Source: Smallanthus sonchifolius
Taxonomy: Eukaryota > Streptophyta > Magnoliopsida > Asterales > Asteraceae
Assembly: GCA_023525975.1 (NCBI GenBank)
Contig: CM042018.1
Coordinates: 76,887,001 to 76,951,000 of the forward strand
Direction of reading: 5' to 3'
DNA length: 64,000 bases
This document shows, piece by piece, positions 10,794 to 20,540 of the stretch; positions within the stretch are counted from its first letter, which is position 1, and the number at the start of each line of letters is the position of its first letter. The notes beneath the pieces were generated by a model, which searched no databases, was not told where the DNA came from, and saw only the letters and a list, made by a program, of their open reading frames with translations. Made by a program: the position numbers and the translations under genes.

Positions 10794-12781
10794 AATGGTT
10801 TTAGCGAATTAGGTTTCCTTAGTGACACCTAGGCTCTAACCGGACTCATTTAGGGACCAAGATTTCTAAGACTTGCATCACACTAAGAACACCCAAGACT
10901 TGAATATAGAAATTCCAACCGCTTCCAAACAATTTGTGTAGACTATTAGTGTATGGACTTACACTAGGGTATCATTAGCTACACTAATACAATTACATGG
11001 CTCATGTAATGAACACTTAAACACATACAACAATGTGGAAATAATAAACACTTACAACAAGTTACTGTTCGGATTACGAGTCAAGAATAACGGGTACTCA
11101 ACATACTGCAACCTTAAAAGATCGAGTTACGAGCTGAGCTTGGGCGATGACGGCAGCAACCGTCAGTTACCGATCTTGTTATCACAATAGGCTGAACCCG
11201 TACCAGAATCTGTACCTATACCTGCACCACAACTACTCTAGCCATGGAGGCAACTATCTTCCTAACGTATATACGGTATAAATACTCTCCTTCATAAGTT
11301 GTCGGAACGGATGCCTAGACTCTCGCCATGATATATGGCAGACATGATTGCCCAGACAGAAGGGAATTCAAGGTAAATAAGCAGGACTAAATGGGAGAGA
11401 ACTCCAAGGGTCAGGAGACCCAAACATACATCAGGATCATGTGGATCCATGCATATATACAGACTTGGAGCAGGAGTTGCTCGACACTCATTTGAGGATC
11501 TCTACCCAACACATAGTGCCTGAATTTCACCATACACATTTTATTTTAAGAGACACTGGTGGTGCCTCTCTACCATTAGCCTCATCCGACAACAACCATA
11601 TTCGGCAGAGTCATGAGTATTGGTACACATAATTAAGAGTAATCCGATAAAACAATACACACTCCTGTACAAATGTGCAAACGCAATCTAATGATTATTT
11701 CAAATCCCTTTTGATTAAAAGCTAGGGATAGAAGAAACACTATAGGGATCAGGCAGGGCAAATTATCATTACGGGTGCACACATAATCATAATTTGCAGT
11801 GCATGGGAACTTTAGTGAGTCTTGTTGTCCAAGCTAATGATCAAACCATGTTCTCAGTCAATTGATTAAGGATTGGATCTTAACAAATCAGACTTCTCCA
11901 TTAGGTGCTCACAAAGCATTCTCCTAGTTTTGGAGGAACGAGAGAAATTCAAATTGAATTCAACCAATCCTTAGTAAATCCTGAACGACGAAGGAATTCG
12001 AACATTCATTCTTTGAGATTCTACTTGTCAGGAATGCTTCAAATTGAGCGTTACCACAACTAACACTTACAGTAATTGCACAACTATTGTGGAAGATTAT
12101 AGCGTAATCTTAGGATCCATCATACAGTTCAATCTCCCAATTGCTTGAAAGTTACGCCAAGAGTGTTATGCACTAACTTCAGTAATAGGGCAGGATATTA
12201 TTCTGACCCGCATACACATGGCACCTATGGATATTGTGGAAGCTCGACATGAGACAAGTAGGAAATCGGACATTTCAGAATGTCGGTCAAACAGGATTGC
12301 TCCCGCAGCCATTGACATTCAATATACCTTTAAGTCTGACTATTCTCTCTACAATAGATAAGCCGGGGTTGATGCTCAAGCGAATGTCAAAGAAACCTAA
12401 GTGTGGACTAACGACTATTGTCGCACTAACCGGAAAACGACATGCAAAACTCTTAAAGGAGTCCCAAATGCGGAATTTCATGTTAATCTCATTAGCTCAT
12501 GATATGCATAAGGGGAGTAAGCTCGAGTTATTCACAACAGACCATTGTCCACAAAGAGTTGAGAAGAATAATTTATTACTCTTTTGTACTCACACTTCCC
12601 AAAGGTTCATCTTGATGGATGGATCCCAGATTTAGACTAGAAGAGAGGTGTGATTGCATCTTTCACTCCTAGTTTTCTATAATTGGGAAGCTCTAGAGCA
12701 TCTATTGTTAAGAAATGATCTCTTGGAGTATACTCAATTAGAATACAAAAGTCTCGACGTTCAACACTCATTACCTCAAGT
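10794..12781 (+). pseudogene. Element B leader and unreadable gag region
   Basis: No intact gene is present. A Pro/Glu-rich stretch (EPVPESVPIPAPQ, about 11187-11228) resembles the decayed leader ORF of A and the leader ORF of E. The leader hairpin is at 11761-11794. A 133-codon open frame at 12234-12635 shows no domain I recognise and may be chance. At 12777-12781 the sequence reaches the target duplication of element C. Confidence 0.5.
11761..11794 (+). other. Leader stem-loop resembling a dimerisation initiation site (element B)
   Basis: A long AT-rich stem (about 11 of 13 positions pair) closes the loop GGTGCACA, which contains the self-complementary GTGCAC. It lies about 970 bp after the PBS. 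Confidence 0.65.
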
Positions 12782-13497
12782 TGTAGGATCGTGAGAATAC
12801 AAGATGGTTCTGTTCTTAGTTGAGGTTGGCGGAAACAAAATCAACTACACAATTTATAATCAAGTAAACACAAAGAATACTGATAAACACTGTTGTATTC
12901 AGCTTTTGTGAATGCAAAGATTACAAGTGAGAAACTCAATGAATAAGTATGACAAGCACTACAAGCACTCTTACAATGAAGTGGCAACTCAGTATTTATA
13001 GTAACTTAGAATCAAGACAGACCCTTGATTCTAAGGATCAGATCGAACACAAGCCGTTGATCTTGTTTAGTAATTTACATTACACGTAAAGGCTAATCTA
13101 GTTAACTTTACTGAAACATTTTCTTTATTCATGATTGTTTGCATGCTTGGAGAAGTGTATTGTTGTCCGTCATTGGTTGACCATAGCGGTTCCTTCTGCT
13201 TTGAGTCTGTCAGTTGCTTTTAAAGAAAGGTGTCAGAGACGCTTGGCCTGGATAGTCAGCTGCAACGTTTGGTTTTCAGTGAATAGAGCTATCAGCTGCA
13301 AAGAGTGAAGGTTGCTGCTGGTAAGCCTATCAGCAGCAGACATGGATGACCGCTGCTGATAAGCCTATCAGCAGCCACTTGTGCTGAATGCTGCTGATAA
13401 GCCTATCAGCAGCAACAAGTGTTGAATGCTGCTGATAAGCCTATCAGCAGCATTTGTACTTAGAATAATTTGGTAGCAATCAGTCTTTGGTTCTACA
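12782..13497 (-). repeat. Element C 3' LTR
   Basis: This 716-bp LTR reads TGTAGAACC ... CGATCCTACA on the minus strand. It has a TATA box at 12993-13000 (minus) and four hairpin units at 13311-13453. It differs from the other LTR mainly by two fewer hairpin units. Confidence 0.95.
13311..13453 (-). repeat. Hairpin array in C 3' LTR (4 units)
   Basis: Units of about 37-38 bp contain TGCTGCTGATA-AGCC-TATCAGCAGCA, an 11-bp perfect stem with a 4-nt loop. They lie in U3, upstream of the TATA box. Confidence 0.93.
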
Positions 13498-13512
13498 AAC
13501 TCCCCCTAGACT
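13498..13512 (-). promoter_or_regulatory. Polypurine tract of element C
   Basis: The minus strand reads CTAGGGGGAGTTTG directly before the LTR start TGTAGAACC. It is the plus-strand DNA primer site. Confidence 0.85.
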
Positions 13513-13531
13513 GATGCAACCAAAAATTCTT

Positions 13532-16500
13532 CTAATCACTTTGCTGCTGAAGCTTTTGCATGTGGCTGACTATCCTTTCAACCTCATAGCCTCTAGGATC
13601 CTTGCTGGGATTGTTCAGTGGAAGTTTAGACAGAGTCTTGATGTCTTTGTGTTGCATTTTGTATATTGCTTTGCTTGAACATCTCATCTGCTGCTTCTTT
13701 ACATCAGTCAGTGTGAACTCATCCAAATCAGCATTGTAGGTCCAGGATACAAATGAAGAGTGGGACTTGAGTGGTTTGATGTTTATGATCACATCTTTGC
13801 TAGGGTTGAAGTAGTGTTTGATTGCTAGCACAAGACGTTTCCCACTCTCATTTGCAGGCTCATGAGCTTCACCCAGCTCTAAAATTCTTTGAAGGTCGGA
13901 ATCAGGTAGTTGCAGAACCTCATCAACAGACCTGTAAGTGGATCTTCTTCTCTCAGTTCTCCCCCTGAAGATCTCAAACACTTGATCTTGTGAATTGTAG
14001 AACCAGTTAACTATATTTCTTGAGTCTTCTGGTTTAGGAGTGGGTTTGGGTATCTTCAAGGGAGGCTGTTGATGAGTGGGAGCTGGGTGGGATGACTTGG
14101 ACTTTTTGGGTGGAGGAGTGGAAGGCTTGGGGATGTTTGTGGATGGTGTTTGGAGAGAGGAAGTAGTTTCTGGTGCAGAGGTTCTTTGTTTCTTGACTGG
14201 TCTCTTTTCCAGTCTTTCTTCCTCTTCCTTTTTCACTGTTGTATACAGGGCTTGTAGGTTCATGAAGGACATGGGACCTAACCTTTTTCCACTTTCTCCC
14301 CTTGCCTTAAGGAAGTCAGTCATCTTCTTCCTTTCTTCATGGGTCCTTAGATTAAGGGCAATGGCTTTCTTTGACTTCTGTTGAGCTTTTTCTTTCTCTT
14401 CATCTTTCTTTTTCCTTGCCAATTCCCCCTGCTGACCCATGAAGGCTCTATAGATATCTTTGTTTGACAGTTTTTCAAGGTAGTCTGCATCCTCACCTTG
14501 AGAGATCAGAGCTTCAGTCCACTCCTCCCTTAATTCTTTTGCTAATTTAGAATCAGTGATTCTAAACTTAGCATCTTCCTTCCTTTTCTTTTTAGCTTCT
14601 TCTTCTTCTTCTTTTGCAAACTGTTCCTGCAGCTGTCTAGCAAGTTGTTCATCTTCCTCAACTTGAGACCCTGCATGGACTTTTACCTTCATTTCATCCA
14701 GCTGTTTGGCATACAGCTGGATTGTCTGTTGTCTGAGAAGTATGGCTGCCTTTCTATCTTCATGCCTTTGTTTTTGAGCCATCTCTTCAGCCAACTCTTC
14801 TTCTTCTCTTTTCCTTCTTCTCTCTTCTTTCTCTTTCTTTTCCTTTTGCAACCTCTCTTCATCCTCTTTTGTCATGATGCCCTTCCCTTTATTAACATTG
14901 GATGCCTCTGCTCTGGCTTCACTGATCACAGAAACAGCTGATTGTTGTGCTGTTGGGATCTCTGCCTCGGCTTCATCGGCATGTTGAGAGGTAGATAAGG
15001 GAAGGTCTTCAGTTTGGCACTCAGGATCTGTAAGTTCTAGCTGCCTTTCTCTCACAGAGGATCTTGCTTCATAAGCTGCAGCGCAGATGTTAACTGGAGG
15101 GGAATCGGAGTTGGAGTCAGTGTCAGAGGATGACACATCTTCTTCCTCCTTAATCCTTCCTTCCTTCTCAAGGTGAGCTTTGATAATTGCTATCATCGCC
15201 TGGCTTTCAAGGGAGTTGACATTGCAGATGTTGGCTTTTAGTAGATAGATCTTGTGGAGGAAATTTGTTGGTAGCTGAAGGATGTTCCCGGTGTTGATGA
15301 TGAGAGCAGAACCGTTGCTTAGGAAGAAAGCGTGGTTAAGGATCCTAGTGCTTACCCATCCTAGCACGTCCGAGTCCTTGACCAGGAAGGCATACAGAAA
15401 TCTTTGAAGGCCCAGAACTCCTTCTTCAGTGAGAAGACTGCTCCTTGTTATTGCAAGATTGTTGGGAGACAGTCTTCTTTCTGCGGCCGACGAAGATTCA
15501 GGATAAGCTACCCGATGTGCTGCTTGTAGGAATCTTTGGAACCTGGGTAGATTATCCTCCATCAGGTCATGGAACCTGCCAATGGCAAGTTCAGCTGAGA
15601 GATCTGCTGAAGTGTTGATGCAGTCAGTTAGATGCAGTTCTAGGACTTGGAGGGCATTGAGAGAGTTCCAGTTCAGTTCTTCTACTCCGCTGAACTCCCA
15701 TCCAATCCAAAACCTCTCAGCTAATCCATCATACCCCCAAGCTAGAATAGAGTCAAACTCTAGCTTCTTTGAAGATTTGAAGATTTGGGGGGTAGTGGAT
15801 TGACCTATGATGGCTGCTGCTTGTGGAAGGATGCTGAATAATGCATTTGTTTGTTCTGTATCTTCAGCATCATTCAACATTTCATCGACAGCCCTAACGA
15901 CCAACTGCCAGTCTTCAGATATCTCTTCGTCTTCATTATCTGGGGCTGGCAAGTCATGAACTTGGACAAAAGCTGGCTTGTATTGTGAGCTTTGAAGTAC
16001 AAACTGCTCTTGAATCCAGTCGTCAAGACTGTTTGTATCATCTTCCATAGAAACCATCTCCCCCTTTTTGGTTGCATCAGCAGACAGGTAAGCATTAGTT
16101 TGGGTGCCTACTGATACAAGAGAGGGAGAGGCTAAAGTTGGGCATTGATGGGCTTCATGCATAGCGACTTGGTGTCTTAGTTTGGACATTTCAGCCTCTA
16201 GCATAGCCACCCTGGCTGTCAATTCCATGTTATGAAGTTTCAGTCTGTCCTCATCCACAGTTGTGGAATCCTTAGACCCAGATGGGGCCGTAGGCCTAGC
16301 CTCAGCATCCCCATCACCCGCGGTTTCTTGGCGCCTGGGATTCCTCTCAGTGAAGGGAGTTTCCAAGGAAACACCCTCACCGTGAGTTGCCGTGGTTGAG
16401 GTCTTAAAGATGTTGTCACTGTCCTCCTGGTCAGTTGATGGACCAGCAGTAGTGACAGCCTCGTCCACATCCACTCTTTCAATACTCCCAGAGTGGACCT

Positions 16501-17803
16501 TCAAGGGTGAGGAACTTGGGTTGGGTGTTTCGGAAGCAAGACCAATCAGTACCTCCTTGATAGTGGTAGTTGGAGAAGGTACATCACGTTGGTCAGGTTC
16601 CTTTACACTTAAGTTCAAAGAAGAGAGGAATGGCTCGAAGGGCTGTTCTATGGATCCGGGAAGTGATCCTAATCCTAATAGAGAGACTTCCGAAGGAGTC
16701 TCCCTAGCAATGTGGCTTTCCCTTATGATATTCTCACTAGAATGTTGTGATTCTGAGTGAGGAATGTTGGCTTGGGTTTGGGCCTTGGAGGCAAGAGAAG
16801 AAGGAGTTCTCTTGCCCCTCTTCATTGTATACTTGGCTGCAACCGGGGCCCTGTGTTCCGGTTGAGCAATCAAACTGGGGGTGAGTAATGTATGTGCCTG
16901 TGCATCCTCAGTGGAATGCACAGGGGTTCGATCAAGGGAAACAGTAGGTTGAGTTTGTGGCAGTGAAGTGGAGGGTGTGGGATCAGTATCAGCTGGGTTT
17001 GCTGAACTGTCACCCTGGGCACTATGTGTGTTCAACATCGTAGATAACAATGGAACATCGGCCCCTGAGAACTTTGATGAAACTGTTCTCATGCTTTGAA
17101 AAATGTTGTTCTTATGTCCCAGTGTTGAGTAGATTCTTGCAGTTTTTGAAAGATCTTGGTGCTCAAAATTGAACACTTCCTGCAAGAATCTTGGGTACAT
17201 GAAGAACTGTGATTTCACCCCTTCTTGAAGGTTGTATCTCAAACCTTCAAGAATGAGGTGGGAAAAATTGAAACCTGCCCCTGTTATCATACCGTGAACG
17301 GCCGACGCAAGTCCGGAGCTGAGTTGGTTCCAGCCACTCCTCTTTTGAGATATGCATTGGAGAAGAGTGTGGCAGAGATACTTCCATTTGGGACCCATGA
17401 GTGCCTTCTCTATCGTATACTCTGTTTGATTCCCAGTGTACCCTATGGATACAAAGGTCCTCATGTATACGTCTCTTGGGTAAGAGAGGGCGTCCCCTTC
17501 ATCCTGAAGCTTGAGGTGTTGGCGGAGTTTTGCTTCAGTGATGATCATTTCCTTACCGTCTACTGTGCCTCTGATTTGAGGAGTTCCCTGTTCAGGAGAA
17601 TACACGGCTGAGCTCCAAAAATCTTCCATGTGTGAAGTATATATGGTTGGGTTGACGGTTAGGGCATGGTAAATTTTGGACCGACAGAGGAAGTTGAGCA
17701 TACCGTCGAAACCCTCGGACTTCTTGCCTTTTATTAGGTATGCAGTGAGGTTGTGGTATGGAGCAAACTTGTCGTTTGGGTTGTTTATGTCTGCGCCTGC
17801 CAT
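13532..17803 (-). CDS. Element C ORF2: 1423-aa accessory protein of unknown function
   Basis: A single intact frame starts at ATG 17803 in a good context (ATCACAATGGCAGG). Roughly, residues 1-260 look globular (YHALTVNPTIYTS, LMGPKWKYLCHTLLQC, FMYPRFLQEVF). Residues 260-525 are a Ser/Thr/Pro-rich linker and 525-565 a heptad-like helix. Residues 590-900 are a second globular part. About 905-1205 is acidic and then a long Lys/Glu-rich coiled coil. The last 160 residues hold two diverged copies of a W-x-Y-N module (NWFYNSQDQVFEIF; SWTYNADLDEFTL). No retroelement enzyme motif is present. From memory, the N-terminal part resembles repeat-associated Asteraceae proteins often auto-labelled synaptobrevin/longin-like; I would not infer that function. 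It lies downstream of gag, where pol would be expected. Intactness suggests recent activity or selection. Confidence 0.8.
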   Translation of the reverse strand: MAGADINNPNDKFAPYHNLTAYLIKGKKSEGFDGMLNFLCRSKIYHALTVNPTIYTSHMEDFWSSAVYSPEQGTPQIRGTVDGKEMIITEAKLRQHLKLQDEGDALSYPRDVYMRTFVSIGYTGNQTEYTIEKALMGPKWKYLCHTLLQCISQKRSGWNQLSSGLASAVHGMITGAGFNFSHLILEGLRYNLQEGVKSQFFMYPRFLQEVFNFEHQDLSKTARIYSTLGHKNNIFQSMRTVSSKFSGADVPLLSTMLNTHSAQGDSSANPADTDPTPSTSLPQTQPTVSLDRTPVHSTEDAQAHTLLTPSLIAQPEHRAPVAAKYTMKRGKRTPSSLASKAQTQANIPHSESQHSSENIIRESHIARETPSEVSLLGLGSLPGSIEQPFEPFLSSLNLSVKEPDQRDVPSPTTTIKEVLIGLASETPNPSSSPLKVHSGSIERVDVDEAVTTAGPSTDQEDSDNIFKTSTTATHGEGVSLETPFTERNPRRQETAGDGDAEARPTAPSGSKDSTTVDEDRLKLHNMELTARVAMLEAEMSKLRHQVAMHEAHQCPTLASPSLVSVGTQTNAYLSADATKKGEMVSMEDDTNSLDDWIQEQFVLQSSQYKPAFVQVHDLPAPDNEDEEISEDWQLVVRAVDEMLNDAEDTEQTNALFSILPQAAAIIGQSTTPQIFKSSKKLEFDSILAWGYDGLAERFWIGWEFSGVEELNWNSLNALQVLELHLTDCINTSADLSAELAIGRFHDLMEDNLPRFQRFLQAAHRVAYPESSSAAERRLSPNNLAITRSSLLTEEGVLGLQRFLYAFLVKDSDVLGWVSTRILNHAFFLSNGSALIINTGNILQLPTNFLHKIYLLKANICNVNSLESQAMIAIIKAHLEKEGRIKEEEDVSSSDTDSNSDSPPVNICAAAYEARSSVRERQLELTDPECQTEDLPLSTSQHADEAEAEIPTAQQSAVSVISEARAEASNVNKGKGIMTKEDEERLQKEKKEKEERRRKREEEELAEEMAQKQRHEDRKAAILLRQQTIQLYAKQLDEMKVKVHAGSQVEEDEQLARQLQEQFAKEEEEEAKKKRKEDAKFRITDSKLAKELREEWTEALISQGEDADYLEKLSNKDIYRAFMGQQGELARKKKDEEKEKAQQKSKKAIALNLRTHEERKKMTDFLKARGESGKRLGPMSFMNLQALYTTVKKEEEERLEKRPVKKQRTSAPETTSSLQTPSTNIPKPSTPPPKKSKSSHPAPTHQQPPLKIPKPTPKPEDSRNIVNWFYNSQDQVFEIFRGRTERRRSTYRSVDEVLQLPDSDLQRILELGEAHEPANESGKRLVLAIKHYFNPSKDVIINIKPLKSHSSFVSWTYNADLDEFTLTDVKKQQMRCSSKAIYKMQHKDIKTLSKLPLNNPSKDPRGYEVERIVSHMQKLQQQSD

Positions 17804-18106
17804 TGTGATGGATTTGGAGGGAAAAGAGAAGGGTGTTTGAATAGTGGTTGATTATGGAGGGCTTTGAATGCTGTGGGGACGGGAGAGAAAGTGATGGAAT
17901 GTTAGGGTTTGAAATTGAAAATGAAGAGGTGGTGGGAACGTTTGAGATAGTGATATAACGGCAGACGAAGAAAAAGCAACTTCACTTGTACAGTACAACC
18001 TGTTTCACTTTTCGTTGTTACAGCTGTAATACACCAAGGCAGTCATGGAAGGGACTGACGGTAAATTTTACAGCGGGTAAAAGTTAATTTGGCCTTATTT
18101 TACCCA
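17804..18106 (-). promoter_or_regulatory. Leader region of C ORF2
   Basis: Read on the minus strand, the sequence before the ATG looks like a plant 5' UTR: pyrimidine-rich, CA-rich and without upstream ATGs close by. It contains a candidate splice acceptor TCCCGTCCCCACAG about 70 bp upstream of the start. ORF2 may be made from a spliced or separately started mRNA. I see no convincing TATA box. Confidence 0.35.
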
Positions 18107-18360
18107 TCAGCAGCAAACTTGGTTGCTGCTGATGGTGGGCTATCCGCTGCAAACTTGGTTGCTGCGGATAGTTAAGTCTTTCAGCAGCAGATTTGGTTGC
18201 TGCTGACTGTTGTATTCATTCCGCAGCAAAAAGGTTGCTGCTGACCGCCTTAAAGCTGTCCGCAGGAAACTTGTTCCTGCTGATAGCTTAAAGCGATCAG
18301 TGGCAAAGGCTTTGCTGCTGAAGAGTAAATCTGTCAGCAGTGAAAAAGGTGCTGCTGACT
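18107..18360 (-). repeat. Diverged hairpin array between gag and ORF2 of element C
   Basis: Seven units of the type CAGCAGCAA-acttgg-TTGCTGCTG are spaced about 36 bp apart. Several units carry paired changes that keep the stem, for example GCAGGAA/TTCCTGC and TCCGC/GCGGA. The motif is related to the CTGCTGAT units of the LTRs. Confidence 0.88.
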
Positions 18361-18420
18361 ATACCCTTTATTTACAACATTAGACAGACATATTTACAAT
18401 AGAAGATAGATGCATTCAGC

Positions 18421-20430
18421 TTAACCGATGATGATGCTTGGTGTTTTCTTTACCTTCCATTGTTGAGATGGTGGTTTTCCATCTTTCTTTGTCTTTTCAG
18501 CAACAGACGTTGTATCTGATAATTTGGCTTTCCATTGCATTATTGGTGTTTTTCTAGTTTTCCTCACACTACCAGCAGCGGAGGATTTTAGCTTTTCAGC
18601 AGCAGACTTGGTTGCTGCTGAAGGCTTTTGCTTTGTTTTCTTGGGCTTAGCTGGACTAACAACTGATGTATGCTGATTCTTCTTTACCCTTTGTCCTTGA
18701 GGGGCTTGATGAAGAATTTGGTTGAAAGGGTTGAACTTACATTTTGCAGCAAAGTGGTCTGATTCTCCACAGATGATGCAGAATTTTTGAGGTTTAGACA
18801 ACTGCTCCCTTGGTGGAGAAAGAGATTTTCTGAATTGAGTTGTCTTAGCTTCAAAGCTTCTTACCTGTTTGTTCTTCCTTGTCTTCTCAAAAGCATGTTG
18901 CTTGAGGTTTCTTTGCTGCTGTAGGTAGTAGAAGCAGGTGCTGGCAGTGTGGTTATATTTTCCACAGACAAAACATGATTTTGCCAGTTTATCCTTTGAA
19001 AGATACACATAATCCTTTCTTTTGAAAAGGTCTTTGAAATTCCAAGGGTGAGCTTTGTTGTGCTCAAAAGTAGCTTCTTCCAATGTTTTTTGAACATATG
19101 GACCCCTTTCTTCAGGCGCATGATATGTGTCAAACACCTTCCTTGGCTGGACTGAATTGGAAGAAGGCTTTGAGTTGGTGGAGGTGGAAGACTGTCCCTT
19201 TTCAATAGTTAGCTTTCTTCCTTCTGGAGGATAGCTAATTCTGATTTGTTTGAAGGGTTTAGGAACTGGTATTGAAGGGATAATGGGGACTTCATCTTTA
19301 GTGACTATCACTTGAGGGGCAGGAGGATATGAGGCATTACTTGTTTCAGTGGAGTATGAGCAAGTTGACTCAGTCTCTGATGAAGTAGTGCATTCTTGCA
19401 CAGGGATTTCTTTGACAGTAGGGTCAAGATTTCGGTTGGCCATGTCAAGATTTGCTAGATTGAAGCTTGGTTCATGGATGGCAACGTAATCAGCAGGAGG
19501 TGTGACGGTTTTATACTGGTCAGTATGATATCCCAGCCCAGTTTTTACATTTTCATGGATTTGAATATCCAAAAGTCTTTGCAGCTATTTGGATGCAAAT
19601 TCATATTTTTTCACATGGACCTTTTGGTCTGCCAATTCAGCCCTTGCAGCTTTCAACTTAACCAGAATATCATCAATTTGAGTTTCAAGGTTTGTTTGTT
19701 CATGTTTTAATGATGAAATTTCTTTCTTTAAACAATCATTCTTTTCCTTGTAACTATTTTCAACCTTTTTAAATTCAGATTTCATTTGGTAAAATTCTTC
19801 ATTTTGATCTATGAGCTTCTGGTTATGTTTCCTATATCCAAGGACCTTATCAATGCACTCTTGAGTACATAGATTTTCATATACCTTTGGTGGTACCTCT
19901 GATGTGTCTGAAGTTAGAGAGGATACCTCTGATGTATCTGCCATGAGAGCTTGATTGTTGGTAGAAAGATCCTCAGGCTGGAAGCTCCAGTCAAAGTCAG
20001 TAGTTTCAACATTTGCACAGGCTGCAGTTTGTGCTGGATGAAAGTAGTCGCTTGAACTAGGACCAGAGTGGTCAGAGTGAAGCGCGGGAGAGGTGGAGGA
20101 AGAGTCTGATTGATGGCTTGAGCTTCTTTCTTTGTCTTGAATTATTTCTAATTCATAGGCTTTTAGTATACAAAAGAGCCCGGTCATCTGCAAAGTCTTC
20201 AGATTCTCAGTTCTTCTTATTGACACTGTGTAAAGTGTCCAGCAACTAGGAAGAGATCTGATGAACCTTTTGAGAATGTCCTCATTCTCCAATTTCACCT
20301 TAGAGCACTGCAACTCTCCTACCAAGTAAGTGTACCTGTTATACACACTGGTTAGTGACTCACCTTCATTGCAGACAAAGTTTTCGTATTGCTGCTTCAG
20401 GATGTCTTTAGGCTCGTTGCTTTGTGCCAT
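18421..20430 (-). pseudogene. gag: Element C gag (copia type), N-terminally shortened, one in-frame TAG
   Basis: Two same-frame segments (20430-19585 and 19584-18421) are separated by a single TAG at 19585-19587. The first part has the copia gag (UBN2-type) region: QQYENFVCNEGESLTSVYNRY, LKRFIRSLPSCW. The second has two zinc knuckles, CFVCGKYNHTASTC and CIICGESDHFAAKC, separated by basic stretches, for RNA binding. The usual first 80-100 residues of such gags are missing, and the ATG at 20430 lies only about 100 bp after the PBS. The TAG may be a nonsense mutation or a leaky stop; its 3' context (CTG CAA) is not the classical readthrough signal. A hairpin unit is embedded in the coding sequence at 18595-18622. 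Confidence 0.85.
18595..18622 (-). repeat. Hairpin unit inside C gag coding sequence
   Basis: TTCAGCAGCAGACTTGG and its partner TTGCTGCTGAA form the same stem-loop as the non-coding array 240-490 bp away. Here it encodes a SAA...SAA peptide in the basic gag tail. Confidence 0.75.
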
Positions 20431-20526
20431 TTTAGTTTTTGATTTTGGGTGACTTGATCAAAGAGAGAGTTTAGAATAGAACCAGAGATGATTAGACAAA
20501 TGTTAGTTTGTTTAATCTGAGCCAAA

Positions 20527-20538
20527 GCTCTGATACCA
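20527..20538 (-). promoter_or_regulatory. Primer-binding site of element C (tRNA-iMet)
   Basis: The minus strand reads TGGTATCAGAGC two bases after the LTR end CCTACA. Confidence 0.93.
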
Positions 20539-20540
20539 CT

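Noticed and set aside
12234..12635. 133-codon frame in element B as a gene
   Set aside because: No domain, no conserved start and heavy decay on both sides; probably chance.
13532..17803. Naming C ORF2 a synaptobrevin/longin protein
   Set aside because: Only a remembered annotation label supports it. No SNARE helix or membrane anchor is visible.
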